Source: Hanleya hanleyi (Eukaryota; Mollusca; Polyplacophora; Lepidopleurida; Hanleyidae). From it: a stretch of 64,000 nt of DNA. How positions within the stretch are numbered: the stretch's first letter is position 1; every line of letters begins with the position of its first letter. Below the pieces are notes generated by a model, which saw only the letters and a program-made list of their open reading frames with translations, ran no database searches and was not told where the DNA came from. The stretch lies in the NCBI GenBank assembly GCA_036873755.1, contig JAVTVY010037013.1, positions 1-64,000 on the forward strand, written 5' to 3'. This document shows positions 1 through 11,508 of the stretch, piece after piece. The translations under genes were made by a program, and so were the position numbers.

Positions 1-2486
1 AAAACACACCATTCTGACTCTACCCCACACAAGCTTCACTTTGACACCTCACACGACCCATTCGAACCGTGATTAGCTCATCTCTAACCCAAACACACCC
101 CTACATAGCACCCAAAATGCCTGTTTTCTATACTACGGCCAGACTGCGCATGCGCAGACTATTGAACACGGACGAAGCATTAGCCCAGTCGGATGCTGTT
201 GCACGAGAGCTTCAAAATAAGACCTCACTCGACCCCATTGGACCACCAGGGACTCACCTAGACTCCAACATGTCCACCCCGTATGGCCCAATACACCCAT
301 AGCCATGCAGTATAGGCCTATGGGCCTACCCAGGCCTTGGTGAACTTTTTCAAAAATTTCACCGATTCGCACGGGGACACTTCCTATCATGTTCTAAATG
401 ACGAGACGAGTAAAAGAGACCCCACAACCCTACCGCAAATGTATAGAAGTACGTTTCCCAGGGGGACAAACATTGATCCTATACCCTCAGTATGGGGCTA
501 TATGGGGTTCGGTGACTTTTTTCAAAAATTTCACCGATTCGCACGGGGACACTTCCTATCATGTTCTAAATGACGAGACGAGTAAAACGAGATCCCACAA
601 CCCTACCGCAAATGTATAGAAGTACGTTTCCCAGGGGGACAAACATTGATCCTATACCCTCAGTATGGGACTATATGGGGTTCAGTGACTTTTTTCAAAA
701 ATTTCACCGATTCGTACGGGGACACTTCCTATCATGTTCTAAATGACGAGACGAGTAAAACGAGACCTCACAACCCTACCGCAAATGTATAGAAGTACGT
801 TTTCCAGGGATAAACATTGAACCTATACCCCAGTATGGGGACTATATGGGGCTCGGTGACTTAGTTCAAAAATTCACCGATTCCTTTGGCAGCACTTCCT
901 ATCATGTTCTAAATGACGAGACGAGTAAAACGAGACCCCACAACCCCTACCGCAAATGTATAGAAGTAGGTTTCCCAGGATGGTCCTATACCTCCCATAC
1001 CCCATATAGGCATTTTCCCGTAATTTAGAATAAAGTCCGTATTCCGTATTTTTTCAGGAATTTTTTACATACACCCACCCTGGAACTAGGGAGATAACTC
1101 TATTGACAGGCGAGCCCCGTTAAGCCCGGCGACCTATATACCACCCATACCCCATATAGGCATTTTCCCAGGTTTTTCGATAAAGTCCGTTTTCCGTTTT
1201 TTTTCAGGAAAAATTTTACATGCACCCACCCCATTGCCTGAATGCCTCTTCACCTAGGCTTCACTTTGATACCTCACTCGACCCCATTGGACCATTAGTA
1301 GCTCCCCTAGCTCCAACACGGCTATTTGCATACCCTTGGGCCACCGCGCATGCGCAGAATGCCGCTATTTCAACCCCACACCCAGTCCATTAGATGCCCC
1401 TTCATGAATGCTTCACATTAATACCTCACTCGACCCCATCGGTCCACTAGGGGCTCCCCTAGCTGCAAAAAGGCTATTTTCATACCCTTCGGCCACCGCG
1501 CATGCGCAGAAGGCCGATATTTCAACCCCACACCCAACCCATTAGATGCCCCTTCATGAATGCTTCACATTGATACCTCACTCGACCCCATCGGTCCACT
1601 AGGGGCTCCCCTAGCTCCAAAAAGCTATTTTCATACCCTTCGGCCACCGCGCATGAGCAGAAGGCCGCTATTTCAACCCCACACCCAGTCCATTAGATGC
1701 CCCTTCATGAATGCTTCACATTGATACCTCACTCGACCCCATCGGTCCACTAGGGGCTCCCCTAGCTCCAAAAAGGCTATTTTCATACACTTCGGCCACC
1801 GCGCATGCGCAGAAGGCCGATATGTCAACCCCACACCCAGTCCATTAGATGCCCCTTCATGAATGCTTCACTTTGATACCTCACTCGACCCCATCGGTCC
1901 ACTAGGGGCTCCCCTAGCTCCAAAAAGGCTATTTTCATACCCTTCGGCCACCGCGCATGCGCAGAAGGCCGATATGTCAACCCCACACCCAGCCCATTAG
2001 ATGCCCCTTCACAAATGCTTCACTTTGATACCTCACTCGACCCCATCGGTCCACTAGGGGCTCCCCTAGTTCCAAAAAGGCTATTTTCATACCCTTCGGC
2101 CACCGCGCATGCGCAGAAGGCCGATATGTCAACCCCTCACCCAGCCCATTAGATGCCCCTTCACGAATGCTTCACTTTGATACCTCACTCGACCCCATCG
2201 GCCGACTAGCGGTCCCTACAGATTGCCGAACACTTCCACGAAAACCCACGGTTTTGGGACTACTTTCGGTCCGCGGAGGCAGACCGCATCACCGCCAGAC
2301 CGCATCACCGCGGAGAAATACATGCCCCCAAGGTCACGCCCCATTCACCCAAACCGGAAGTGACGTCATACCTGCGCACAACACTCCTGCGCACACCGCC
2401 CCAATACCGCCCCAAAACCTCCCCATTTTTTTTTCTGCCATGCGCAGTGAAGCGCTACCATATCAATTTACCGTTTGTATACTACT
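1..2486 (+). mobile_element. Right-terminal repeat region of a Maverick/Polinton-like element (left edge truncated by window)
   Basis: This stretch matches, in the same orientation, the right terminal repeat of the 19159-26350 element. It contains about four copies of a roughly 175-bp unit (about 340-990), then the single-copy segment with AACTCTATTGA (about 1000-1250), then about seven copies of a roughly 151-bp subterminal unit (about 1259-2200) that begins near GCTTCACTTTGATACC. The other element has three copies of that unit per end. The outer end is read as GTATACTACT at 2477-2486, the same terminus as the other element (AGTAGTATA in reverse complement). No capsid, polymerase or integrase frame is visible; that part lies outside the window. 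The frames that do occur here are short and repeat-derived. Confidence 0.75.
1259..2320. repeat. Subterminal tandem repeat, about 7 x 151 bp, with GCGCATGCGC palindrome per unit
   Basis: Units start near 1259, 1410, 1561, 1711, 1864, 2020 and 2170. Most carry CCGCGCATGCGCAGAA; intact palindromes are seen near 1347, 1498, 1801, 1953 and 2105, and the third unit has one substitution (GCGCATGAGC). The last unit breaks off into the terminal segment. GCGCATGCGC is the published consensus core of the animal transcription factor NRF-1; use by the element is inference. Confidence 0.85.
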
Positions 2487-2492
2487 CTCGTC

Positions 2493-3560
2493 TACAGTAG
2501 TATACTTACGGCATAATTTACGCAGCGCGGTTGCATGATGCAGACAAGGTTTGCTCGCAAATTTTAGCAAATTATACATACCGGGTAACGGTACTGTATA
2601 TTTTACCCATAGGGGCCTTAAGCATGATGTCATGCAATCTCGACTGCAGTGCTAATTACACATCACTGCATAAACAAAATAATTAACATGTACCAATATA
2701 TGATCGGTACCGTACATGTAATATTCAATTTTGTATCGCTTCATGATTTTTGCTATTAAATTTCAATAGTAGCTAGACCCTAAATTGTTTGTGTCACCAT
2801 GGTAGCTAAAATACCAGAAGTTCATTAATTAATAATTAGTAATTAATGAACTTGTGAAAGTACCAATACCTGTATACTACTAATTATACTAGTTAATACT
2901 ACTGTTATGTTTACGGTGCCTGCCTTTGACCATGCAGCTGTGGCATATCTGTGCAAATAGATGATTCTGATGATGTATGACAACTTTTGCTGAGAATTAT
3001 TGGCATTGGATATTATACCACTTCTGAGGAAAAACATACATATAGTCTGGCCAATTTTGAACATATCTGAAATTCATTCTGAGTAGCTACCTTAATTTAA
3101 ATATACAGACTGTATATTTTAGCTGTGGGTTTTGTTTCTCCCTTTTTCCAAGGGGGGGGGAGGCTTTTTTTCTACTTCTGTAGTCCGTTTGGAACAAAAC
3201 TTACAGACTGAGATTCGGTTATTAAGTGAAATAATACGAATACTGGTAAGAATTCTGGCGCTATGCAGCCTACATGATGTACGGTCGAACCACTCAAACC
3301 CTAAACTCATTCATACAGCTCCATTGATCACGCAATCAATGGCCACGGAATATGGCACATCGATGATCTAGTGCCACACAACTGCACATATATAAAACAC
3401 AGTTGAAAGGCAGCTATAAATATGTTCTCAACTATTCCTGATAACATTATTGTCCAGGTAGAAGATAAGTATTTGAAGGGCATTCAGGTTATTTCGTTTA
3501 TTTAACCAAATTATATCTGAACTGGAGGCGGTCGCCATGTTTTGTTCATCTGCTCAATGA
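2493..3560. other. AT-rich sequence without recognisable gene
   Basis: I see no supported coding frame. There is a hairpin at about 2819-2850 with 11-12 bp arms (GTTCATTAATT / AATTAATGAAC). A poly-G run lies at 3152-3161. Short open frames in this stretch lack homology I recognise. Confidence 0.6.
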
Positions 3561-4250
3561 CGTCATCGGCTAACAAGGGGAATCCCCAGCAGCCGGTCGC
3601 ACAGCATGGCGAGAGGCGAGAAGCCGTCCTTGAGTTACTTGAGAAACTGGATCTTGACCAACTCGGTCAAGATCCTCATTACATTTCATATCATTGACCA
3701 AAGAAATTTCTAAAACCCGTCTGTCGACCTCCGAAATAGACGGGTCATCACAAGCATGTAAAAGATAAGCACGACGAGCCTGGGCATAATTCCCCAAGAC
3801 GTCGCGTCCCATAATACACATTCCGCGCACGTGGACGCTCAATAACACAATTCTTTACAAGAAGAAGCAAGCCGTGTGGGCGTCCAATGGGGACAAAACT
3901 GTCCGCACGTACGCAAGGAATAATAGTCGGAACCTCAGCATAATAATACAATAAGGAAGTTCCGAATAAACAATAAAAGACACACTTGATAAAGGATACA
4001 CCAGCGAAACAACAACAACCAATGTTGAAAATTGAATCTAAACACTTCCCTAGATGTGCACTGCTCGAGAGCAAACAGGAGAAAGAGGATTGGAATGAGG
4101 CTTGCAGTGACCTTTATAGTAGCCACGCTGGATTGAGTGGGAGAGCTCGCCTAGGGGCGGATAACTCTCTCCTAGGGGAGTTAACTTTTAGTTTTAACTT
4201 CCGTTTTCTACGTTTGATTGTGCATTTAAATGGAGATTAAAGGCATTGAA
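3561..4250. other. Unassigned sequence with two hairpins
   Basis: A perfect 11-bp stem (GGATCTTGACC at 3649-3659 and GGTCAAGATCC at 3665-3675, loop of 5) is followed by an 8-bp stem (ACCCGTCT / AGACGGGT, about 3715-3747). The base composition is more GC-rich than the surroundings. No frame here resembles a known protein, and I could not assign the segment to a repeat family. Confidence 0.5.
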
Positions 4251-4299
4251 TTCAAGCAGGTTTACGATTTAGGAAGCAAATACGGCCAATTTCAGGGAG

Positions 4300-5010
4300 T
4301 AAATGTTCAACCTGTTATCAGTTCAACGTTGAACCAATTTTTAATGACAGTAAACGTTTACCCGGAATCTGGTTGAACGTTTTCAGTTCGAATTCAAGCA
4401 TATACTGATACTTGCATGGAGGTAAACGTTGAACCTGTTATTGGTTCTTCGTTCAACCTATAACTGGTTCTACGTATAACCACATGATACTAGCTTGGGC
4501 GTAAACGTTGAACCTATTATTGGTTCTACGTTCAACCTATAACTGGTTATACGTTCAACCACATGAAACTCCGTGCATGGTAAAACGACACCAACATGAC
4601 CGAAACAATGGGATATGAATGTCTGAGAACAGGGAGTAATTTTCTTATTAATATTAAGTTAAATTCTGCAGACTTTTCCAAATAAACCATGTGGTTATGC
4701 TTAAAACTGAATGTCCAAGTCGTTAATAACGCGTGTCGATTTGGGAAACTTCGCTGTTATGCACTTATTTTGATGGCATATTACTATTTTCGCTCATAAA
4801 ATAGCCTATCAACAGTCAGAAACAATCATAGAAGTTATCAAAAATGAAAGACGTAATACTGTTGTGTGGGTCAAATTTATTCCCGACCGAGTATACGTTC
4901 AACTGTTTTTCGGTTCAACGTATTTCCCGCCCTCGTTATTGTTTTTCCCGCGGTGGTCGTCAAAAGAACCACTTTTTGGTTCAACGTTCAACTGGACTAT
5001 GGTTCAACTG
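4300..5010. repeat. Dispersed array of 16-bp palindromic motif GGTTNAACGTTNAACC
   Basis: Variants such as GGTTCTACGTTCAACC and GGTTATACGTTCAACC cluster at 4305-4570 and again at 4890-5010, with a motif-poor stretch between. The same motif forms denser arrays at 9597-10160 and 12710-13270. The arrangement of two motif clusters around a spacer would suit the subterminal regions of a small transposon, but I could not find its ends. Confidence 0.6.
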
Positions 5011-5060
5011 GCCATCGGTTATCGTCCTTCGTTTTATGAAGCGCCACCTGCTGGATTGCA

Positions 5061-7640
5061 GTGTGAGGAGGAGAACGTGTGGTGTTGTTGGCAGCTTAAC
5101 AATGAACATTACTCGTCCCGTTACATCTGTTTTCTGGTAAGTAATATGGACAAACAATTCTTTGAACTGCGCTTCAACACTGGATACGTTACGCACAGAA
5201 ATCTCGTCCCCGTTGCTTTCGCTTTATGTTTTGAAATCGAAGCTGTGTCGAAAACTGGGCTATGCTTCATTGTTCATTCTCCGTTCATTTATTCATTGCG
5301 TGAAAGAATTTTGCTGTCTGTTGTCTGTTTTAATATGTCATTGATATAATTTACTGTTACCACTTGGCGATATTTTGCAATTTCCAATCACTTATTACAT
5401 TTAGCATGTCGTTTTTCCATACCAGTTGTGGATGAGTGCAATCTAAGGCCCTTACAGGCTATATAATTTCCTATGTATTTCCAAAAAAGAATTAATTAAA
5501 CTGTCACTATATCTGCATAGGTCAACAGCTATATACATATGGATACCAGTAATTATCAGCCGCGTTGTCCACAAAAATACTTGCAATACGCTTTGTGGAT
5601 TGTTAAACTCTAAGGTCCTTGCAAACTAATATGCATTAATCTCCTATTCCAAAAAAAAAAAGACTACATTAAGACATTATATAGTATTGTTCACTGGACA
5701 TATTCCTATGCATGTTATAATCCTATAATAATTCAAAACATCTATTAACATTCAGTCACCCCTCAATTTTGCCTGAAATTCTAATCAGTCCAATGAATTT
5801 ATAATAGTTACATAATGTCGTAAGACTATATTAAATGTTGGCAACATTTTGTGTCCAATGGGGTAATATCATGTCAACATTGTGTAACTGTTTATCTTGT
5901 GTAAGTCCAGCTGCCCTAGTGCCTGATCGATGAAGAAGTCATTTTGATGTTTCTGAAATACACCATGATGGATGACAAGTAGTAAGTGAATACATTACAA
6001 GGACACAATCAAAGGAAATTTGAGAAGTCATTGATAAGACTTGATAAATGATACATTATAGCTGTACCATGTATTACCCCATAACCCCCCTCCCCAGCAT
6101 GCCCACTACATACCCCCACCATGCCCACTACACACACATCCAGTTAGGGGGGGGGGGTCAAGAGGCAAATGGATGAGATTTACAAACATGCAACATAGGG
6201 TGGTAGCTACCAAATTAGTATACTATGATATCCATGTTAGTAATTATGATTTTTTTTTCCAATCCAGATAAGGGGGCATGGTGGTAAAGTGTGTGTGTGG
6301 AGGAGGAGGGGTGGTGAAAATATATACTATTTTTATGTGGCAAGACCATGTGGGATTGATTTCATGAGATATTCCCAAGGCAGGGTGGTGGCATGACAAA
6401 TTGCCAGGGGTTGCGAGGGGCCGAGTGAGTGAGTGCTTGTCATGAAAATCGGGATATTTCCCCCAACCTTTATGAATAAATTAGTTATATTAGATCTTGC
6501 TCCATTTAATATTTTCTCCTACAGAAAGTGTAACAGGGAGAAGGTCAGAAAGAAGCCATTTGTTTGAGTCTGACTGCTGGAGGAAGATGGAGGCGACAGT
6601 GTATATGGCTCCCACAGAGTGAACGTCATCATCTTGTAATGGATTTTATCGCGATTGAAGATGTAAGGAATAATCTGTCATTTTCAATGCTAATAATCAG
6701 ATATATGATGCTCATAGACCATACTAAAACAGCAACAAGAATGAATAATTTTGCCACTCTGTTGATGAGTGGGGGGGGGGGGGTCATCAAGGCTTCATCT
6801 GCAGATGGCTCAATCATGTACAGTTGATGAGTTCAGATTTTATAGAATGGTACTTACAAATGTAAGCTTATATTGACAGGATAGTGAAGACAAATTATAT
6901 TGCACAATTCTTTATTTGTTTAATAGGACCAACTGCTTGCAAGAAAGATCAGATACATGTCACAGTGCGGATCATTACATTACAGGGTTTCGGATGATAC
7001 ATTACAGGGTTTCGGATGATGGTGGAAGTGTGTGCATTATTTCATAACTTGGACTATGTGAAATAATTGGTCTCTGACATGCTTGCATCACAAGATAATG
7101 GCTACCGGTATCATTGGATGTGACAGAAAAGATGAAATGTGATACAACAAATATTCAGGCTAAAGATGTGGTACCATATTACATATAGAAGAGGAACAAA
7201 ACGGAACTGTGTTGAATCTTCACCATTCCTGAACACCCTTACAAAAAAATCAACCACAATGGCCGGCATACTACTGGTGATAGAAAAGTGACACCATCGT
7301 ATGCAAACAAAGTCTCATTACTGTGATAGAATGATGAACAATGTGCATATACTTGTAGCCCTCTCATCTGTTGAAGCAGATGGCCCAACATAACACTCTG
7401 CAGCTACATGTAGATGAGAAGACAAGGGTGTTGTTTACTATGAAGTAACTGTGATGTTGAATACAAGAAAACAATGCAACACTCGATATATCACAAATCA
7501 TCGATACATGACGAATAATTGACTTCAGATACAAAAGTCAATGTGTGAAGTCTGACCACCTTTACATGTACTCTGTACAGGAATGTGGATATAAATTTTT
7601 ATTTACCATATTATGACTCGGTATGTCCCAGATCATTAAT
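5061..7640. other. No recognisable gene; low-complexity patches
   Basis: AT-rich single-copy-looking DNA. Visible features are homopolymers (poly-A near 5650, poly-G near 6148 and 6772), a C-rich patch with CATGCCCACTACA repeated near 6098-6134, and a direct repeat of about 25 bp near 6975-7018 (ATTACAGGGTTTCGGATGAT twice). None of the short frames here looks like a real exon. Confidence 0.5.
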
Positions 7641-8790
7641 ACATTGTGTAATATAATTTGACTCGGGTACATAAGTCACTGTGTGAATTCTGACCACTTA
7701 TACTCTTTGTAGGAAGGTCTTACACACTTCAACTGTGTATTTAGGTCCCATAACTAAACTTTGATAAAATGCAATTAGCTAGCTCACTCAAATGTTCCTG
7801 ATGATATTGCAATACATGTACTCTGAATACTCTGTGTATTAAAGAAGGTTGGACACACATAAACTATGTATGTAGGTCCTATAACTAAACTGTGATAATG
7901 TGCAATTAACTGGCTTTCTCAAATATCCCTGATCAGTGATAGGTTGGACACACATAAACTATGTATGCATGTCCCATTACTAAACTGTGATAAAATGCAA
8001 TTAAATAATTCTCTCAATTATCCCAGATCAGTGATGTTAAATACATGTACTCGGAATACATAGGTCGCTGTGTGAAGTCCGATCACCTATACTGTGTGTA
8101 GGAAGGTTGGACACACATAAACTATGTATATAGGTCCCAACTAATATGTGATAAAATGCAATTAGCTAGCTCACTCAAATCATTGATATTACATGTACTC
8201 AGAATACATAGGTCGCTGTGTGAAGTCCGATCACCTATACTATGTGTAGGAAGGTTGGACACACATAAACTATGTATGTCGGTCCCATAACTAATCTGTG
8301 ATAAAATGCAATTAACTAGCTCACTCAAGTCAGTGATATAACATGTACTCGGAATACATAGGTCGCTGTGTGAAGTCCGATCACCTATACTCTGTGTAGG
8401 AAGGTTGGACACACATAAACTATGTAGGTAGGTCCCATAACTAATCTGTGATAAAATGCAATTAACTAGCTCACTCAAATGAGTGACGTAACATGTACTC
8501 AGAATACATAGGTCGCTGTGTGAAGTCCGATCACCTATACTATGTGTAGGAAGGTTGGACACACATAAACTATGTATGTAGGTCCCATAACTAATCTGTG
8601 ATAAAATGCAATTAACTAGCTCACTCAAATCAGTGATATAACATGTACTCAGAATACATAGGTCGCTGTGTGAAGTCCGATCACCTATACTATGTGTAGG
8701 AAAGTTGGACACACATAAACTATGTATGTAGGTCCCAAAACTAAACTGTGATAAATGCAATTAACTTGCTCACTCAAATATTTCAGATCA
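7640..8790. repeat. Minisatellite, about 150-bp unit
   Basis: Five well-conserved units begin with GTGTAGGAAGGTTGGACAC at about 8096, 8242, 8394, 8544 and 8694, preceded by degenerate units back to about 7640. The unit length is close to a multiple of three, so a 212-residue minus-strand frame runs through it. Its translation simply repeats with the array, so it is not annotated as a gene. The distal units were copied to 11509-11880 by the tandem duplication. Confidence 0.9.
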
Positions 8791-9596
8791 GTGATATTAA
8801 CAGACAATTATGCCATATGTATACAGTAATATTTCATCATACAGCAGTAAGCTAAAAAAAGTTAATAATAATCATGATGATCATTTTGCATCTTGAAGTT
8901 TTCATTCCTTAGATGAGGAGTGTTATGAGTCTAACATCAGTTGAAAAGGAGGCATCAAACTTATTGTAGGTGGTACCATCTTGGATGTTACTAAACCTCC
9001 CCAGACTCCCTTCCCCATTATTGTAACCCCTGTTACTTGTGGTTTCTGTGATTCATGAATTGGTAGAATTCAATGTTTACATTTTAGCTTTTCATATCTT
9101 TAGTTGTTCATTTGATTGTAAATAGTCTAGTGTTTATTTAGAGCATTCAAAAAGTTAGACCGCGGTTCACAGTTCCTTATTCGTCATCCAGCGACTCATA
9201 GCCGCACCCCAAGCAGCGACCCCTGGCGTCAGATTTGGGATACAAATATGCAAAGATATCGATTCCACATGAACTCTTGTATATAGCTGAAGCTAGGTAT
9301 TCGTACTGTTAGAAATCAGATCTGTTATTAGATTATATCCGAATATGATTTAAATATATGAATTTTATTTCAATTAGTGTGTATTTGTTGATGTATGTTC
9401 TGAAATATCCTTCACTTTCTTACAGGTTGATATACTTTTCACTGATGACTGCAAGAAATAACACTGGGATGTAACTTGGTTGCTCATATGGTTCCGATGT
9501 ATTTGCAAGAATTTAGAATTTAGCTAAATCTGCAAATACATGTACAATTTGCACCACAACAATCCGGTGCAGATTTCATTTAAATCTGCATCTGGA

Positions 9597-10160
9597 TGAA
9601 CGTTAAACCTTGATGTGGTTGTACGTTTAACCTTGATGTGGTTGTACGTTGAACCTATTTCTGAGAAAACATTGAACCTGAATCTGGTTATACGTTGAAC
9701 CAGTAATTGGTTATAGGTAACACCAAATTTTGGTTCAGGGTTTTCCATGGTTAAACGTTGAACCAGAAACTGGTTCAACGTTTACCTTTCGGTTCAACGT
9801 TACACCTTTTCGTGGTTGAACGTTTAACCTCATTTCAGTTCAACGTTAAACCTTGATGTGGTTGTACGTTTAACCTTGATGTGGTTGTACGTTGAACCTA
9901 TTTCTGAGAAAACATTGAACCTGAATCTGGTTATACGTTGAACCAGTAATTGGTTATAGGTAACACCAAATTTTGGTTGAGGGTTTTCCATGGTTAAACG
10001 TTGAACCAGAAACTGGTTCAACGTTTACCTTTCAGTTCAACGTTACACCTTTTCGTGGTTGAACGTTTAACCTCATTTCAGTTCAACGTTGAATTTTGCT
10101 TGGTGCTACGTTGAACCAGTTTATGGTTGCAGCCGGGTTACATCCACTTTATGGTTGAAC
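9597..10160. repeat. Dense array of palindromic GGTTNAACGTTNAACC sites (two 244-bp subunits)
   Basis: At least ten variants lie within each 244-bp subunit, and the subunit is itself directly duplicated (starts about 9597 and 9841). The minus-strand frame through it is a repetitive translation with recurring LVQR motifs and is not treated as a gene. Confidence 0.8.
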
Positions 10161-10974
10161 GTTTACTCAGCGTTTTTACAGTGTGTTTTACAGTCTGTGT
10201 TGTCTGCAGAAGGATGTTGAAGGCGGTGTGAGATCGGTTGGCTCACATGTAGTCCGACCAGCAAGATATGTGCTTGGTTGACTCTTACGACTTATTGTCT
10301 GTGCTCCGCGTTCCAATCTATCGATTTCACTCGTAAAATGCTGCAATCCGAGAACAAAAGGTATAAACCTTCATGACAATGGAACGAATTTGGTGTATTT
10401 TATGCGAGAAATCCCTAAAGAATTCGGTCCCTAACCAACCCGATGTTGATCAGTATAATCCCTCTCTACCGCTTATTTCATCTGTAGCTTCTCGTCAGTC
10501 AGACATGATTAATATGTAACCTTACTCCAACCCCGATGAATCCATGACCATGTCACTGATATATTCAAATTCACGCCTTCGTTGTCAGGTATCCGTTAGT
10601 TGAAGTCTCATATCTCTAGCCAATCACAAGATACCGGATATTGTCCAGTTTGATGACTTCACTCACCTACATCAGTCACAAATCACTCCTATTCTAATCT
10701 TATGCCTCGGAAAATCCGTTCGCCTGAAACCCTGACGTCATCCAGGGGCATAGGGGTCAAAAGTCACATGAGGAGGAAAAGCAATCCTCCATGTTAAACG
10801 CATAGATGGTTAGCTGGCGGTTACACCCTATGTACTGCTCACATGACAGACCAGCGTCACGACCACTGCCACACTGTAGAGTGTAAGATTTTCATTAGGA
10901 TACTAAGCACGTCTGACAATTATTGTTACCTATATGCAGTATATTAGGGTCTATGCCTAGGTGTCCGTCTCCAC

Positions 10975-11508
10975 ATTTGTTCCTATATGCAATATATTGG
11001 GGCAGGGGCGGCGGAACCGGGGGTGCCAGGGGGGGCCAAGGACCACTTTGGCCCCCCCCCCCCAATAATTGCGCTTAACCAATTGGTCTCCATAATAATT
11101 TCGCTCAGCACTAACGCCTATGCATGTGCACGGGTATTTGGAATTTACAATACCATGGTATAGCGTTTCCTGTTCTCCTGTGTAGGCCTAATGGTCTCAA
11201 ACTTGCGACCTATAGCTACTCTACAGAATGCGTTATCGGCAAACTGAGAATTATTCTCGAACTAATGTATAGTCTACCTTCTGGTGATCTCGTGCAAGTA
11301 GTATAAATATCCACGATATCTGTTGATGTGAAAGTTCACGAAGGAGTCCTGTGTGTGGATGTGGTTAAATTCTGTACGGTACTACTGTTCTGATACCTGC
11401 TCTTACTGACACGCTCGCTTAATCAATTTGTCAGACATGTTGAATGAATTTAAATGACTTGTATCTTCCATTTGATATGATAAGGCGGCATTTTGGCCTG
11501 TGCGTGGT
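10975..11508 (+). mobile_element. Truncated left end of non-autonomous CAGGGG transposon
   Basis: Begins CAGGGGCGGCGGAA in the same TATATTGGGG context as the full copy at 14116, and runs to the tandem-duplication junction at 11508, where it is cut. It has no right terminus. Confidence 0.8.

Larger units (their letters stand above)
8394..11508 (+). repeat. Tandem segmental duplication, copy 1 (about 3.1 kb)
   Basis: Matches 11509-14660 almost base for base, with an offset of 3113 at the left and 3144 at the right; the difference is mainly a roughly 30-bp indel near 11035/14140. The join at 11508/11509 fuses TGCGTGGT to GTGTAGGAAGG of the 150-bp minisatellite. Copy 1 contains distal minisatellite units, the palindromic motif array and a truncated left end of the 14116-15555 transposon. 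Confidence 0.92.

Noticed and set aside
8122..8760. 212-codon minus-strand frame with SNLPTHSIGDRTSHSDL repeats
   Set aside because: Translation of the 150-bp minisatellite.
9524..10021. Minus-strand frames with recurring LVQR motifs (also at 12487-13134)
   Set aside because: Translation of the GGTTNAACGTTNAACC arrays; DNA-level palindromy explains the pattern.
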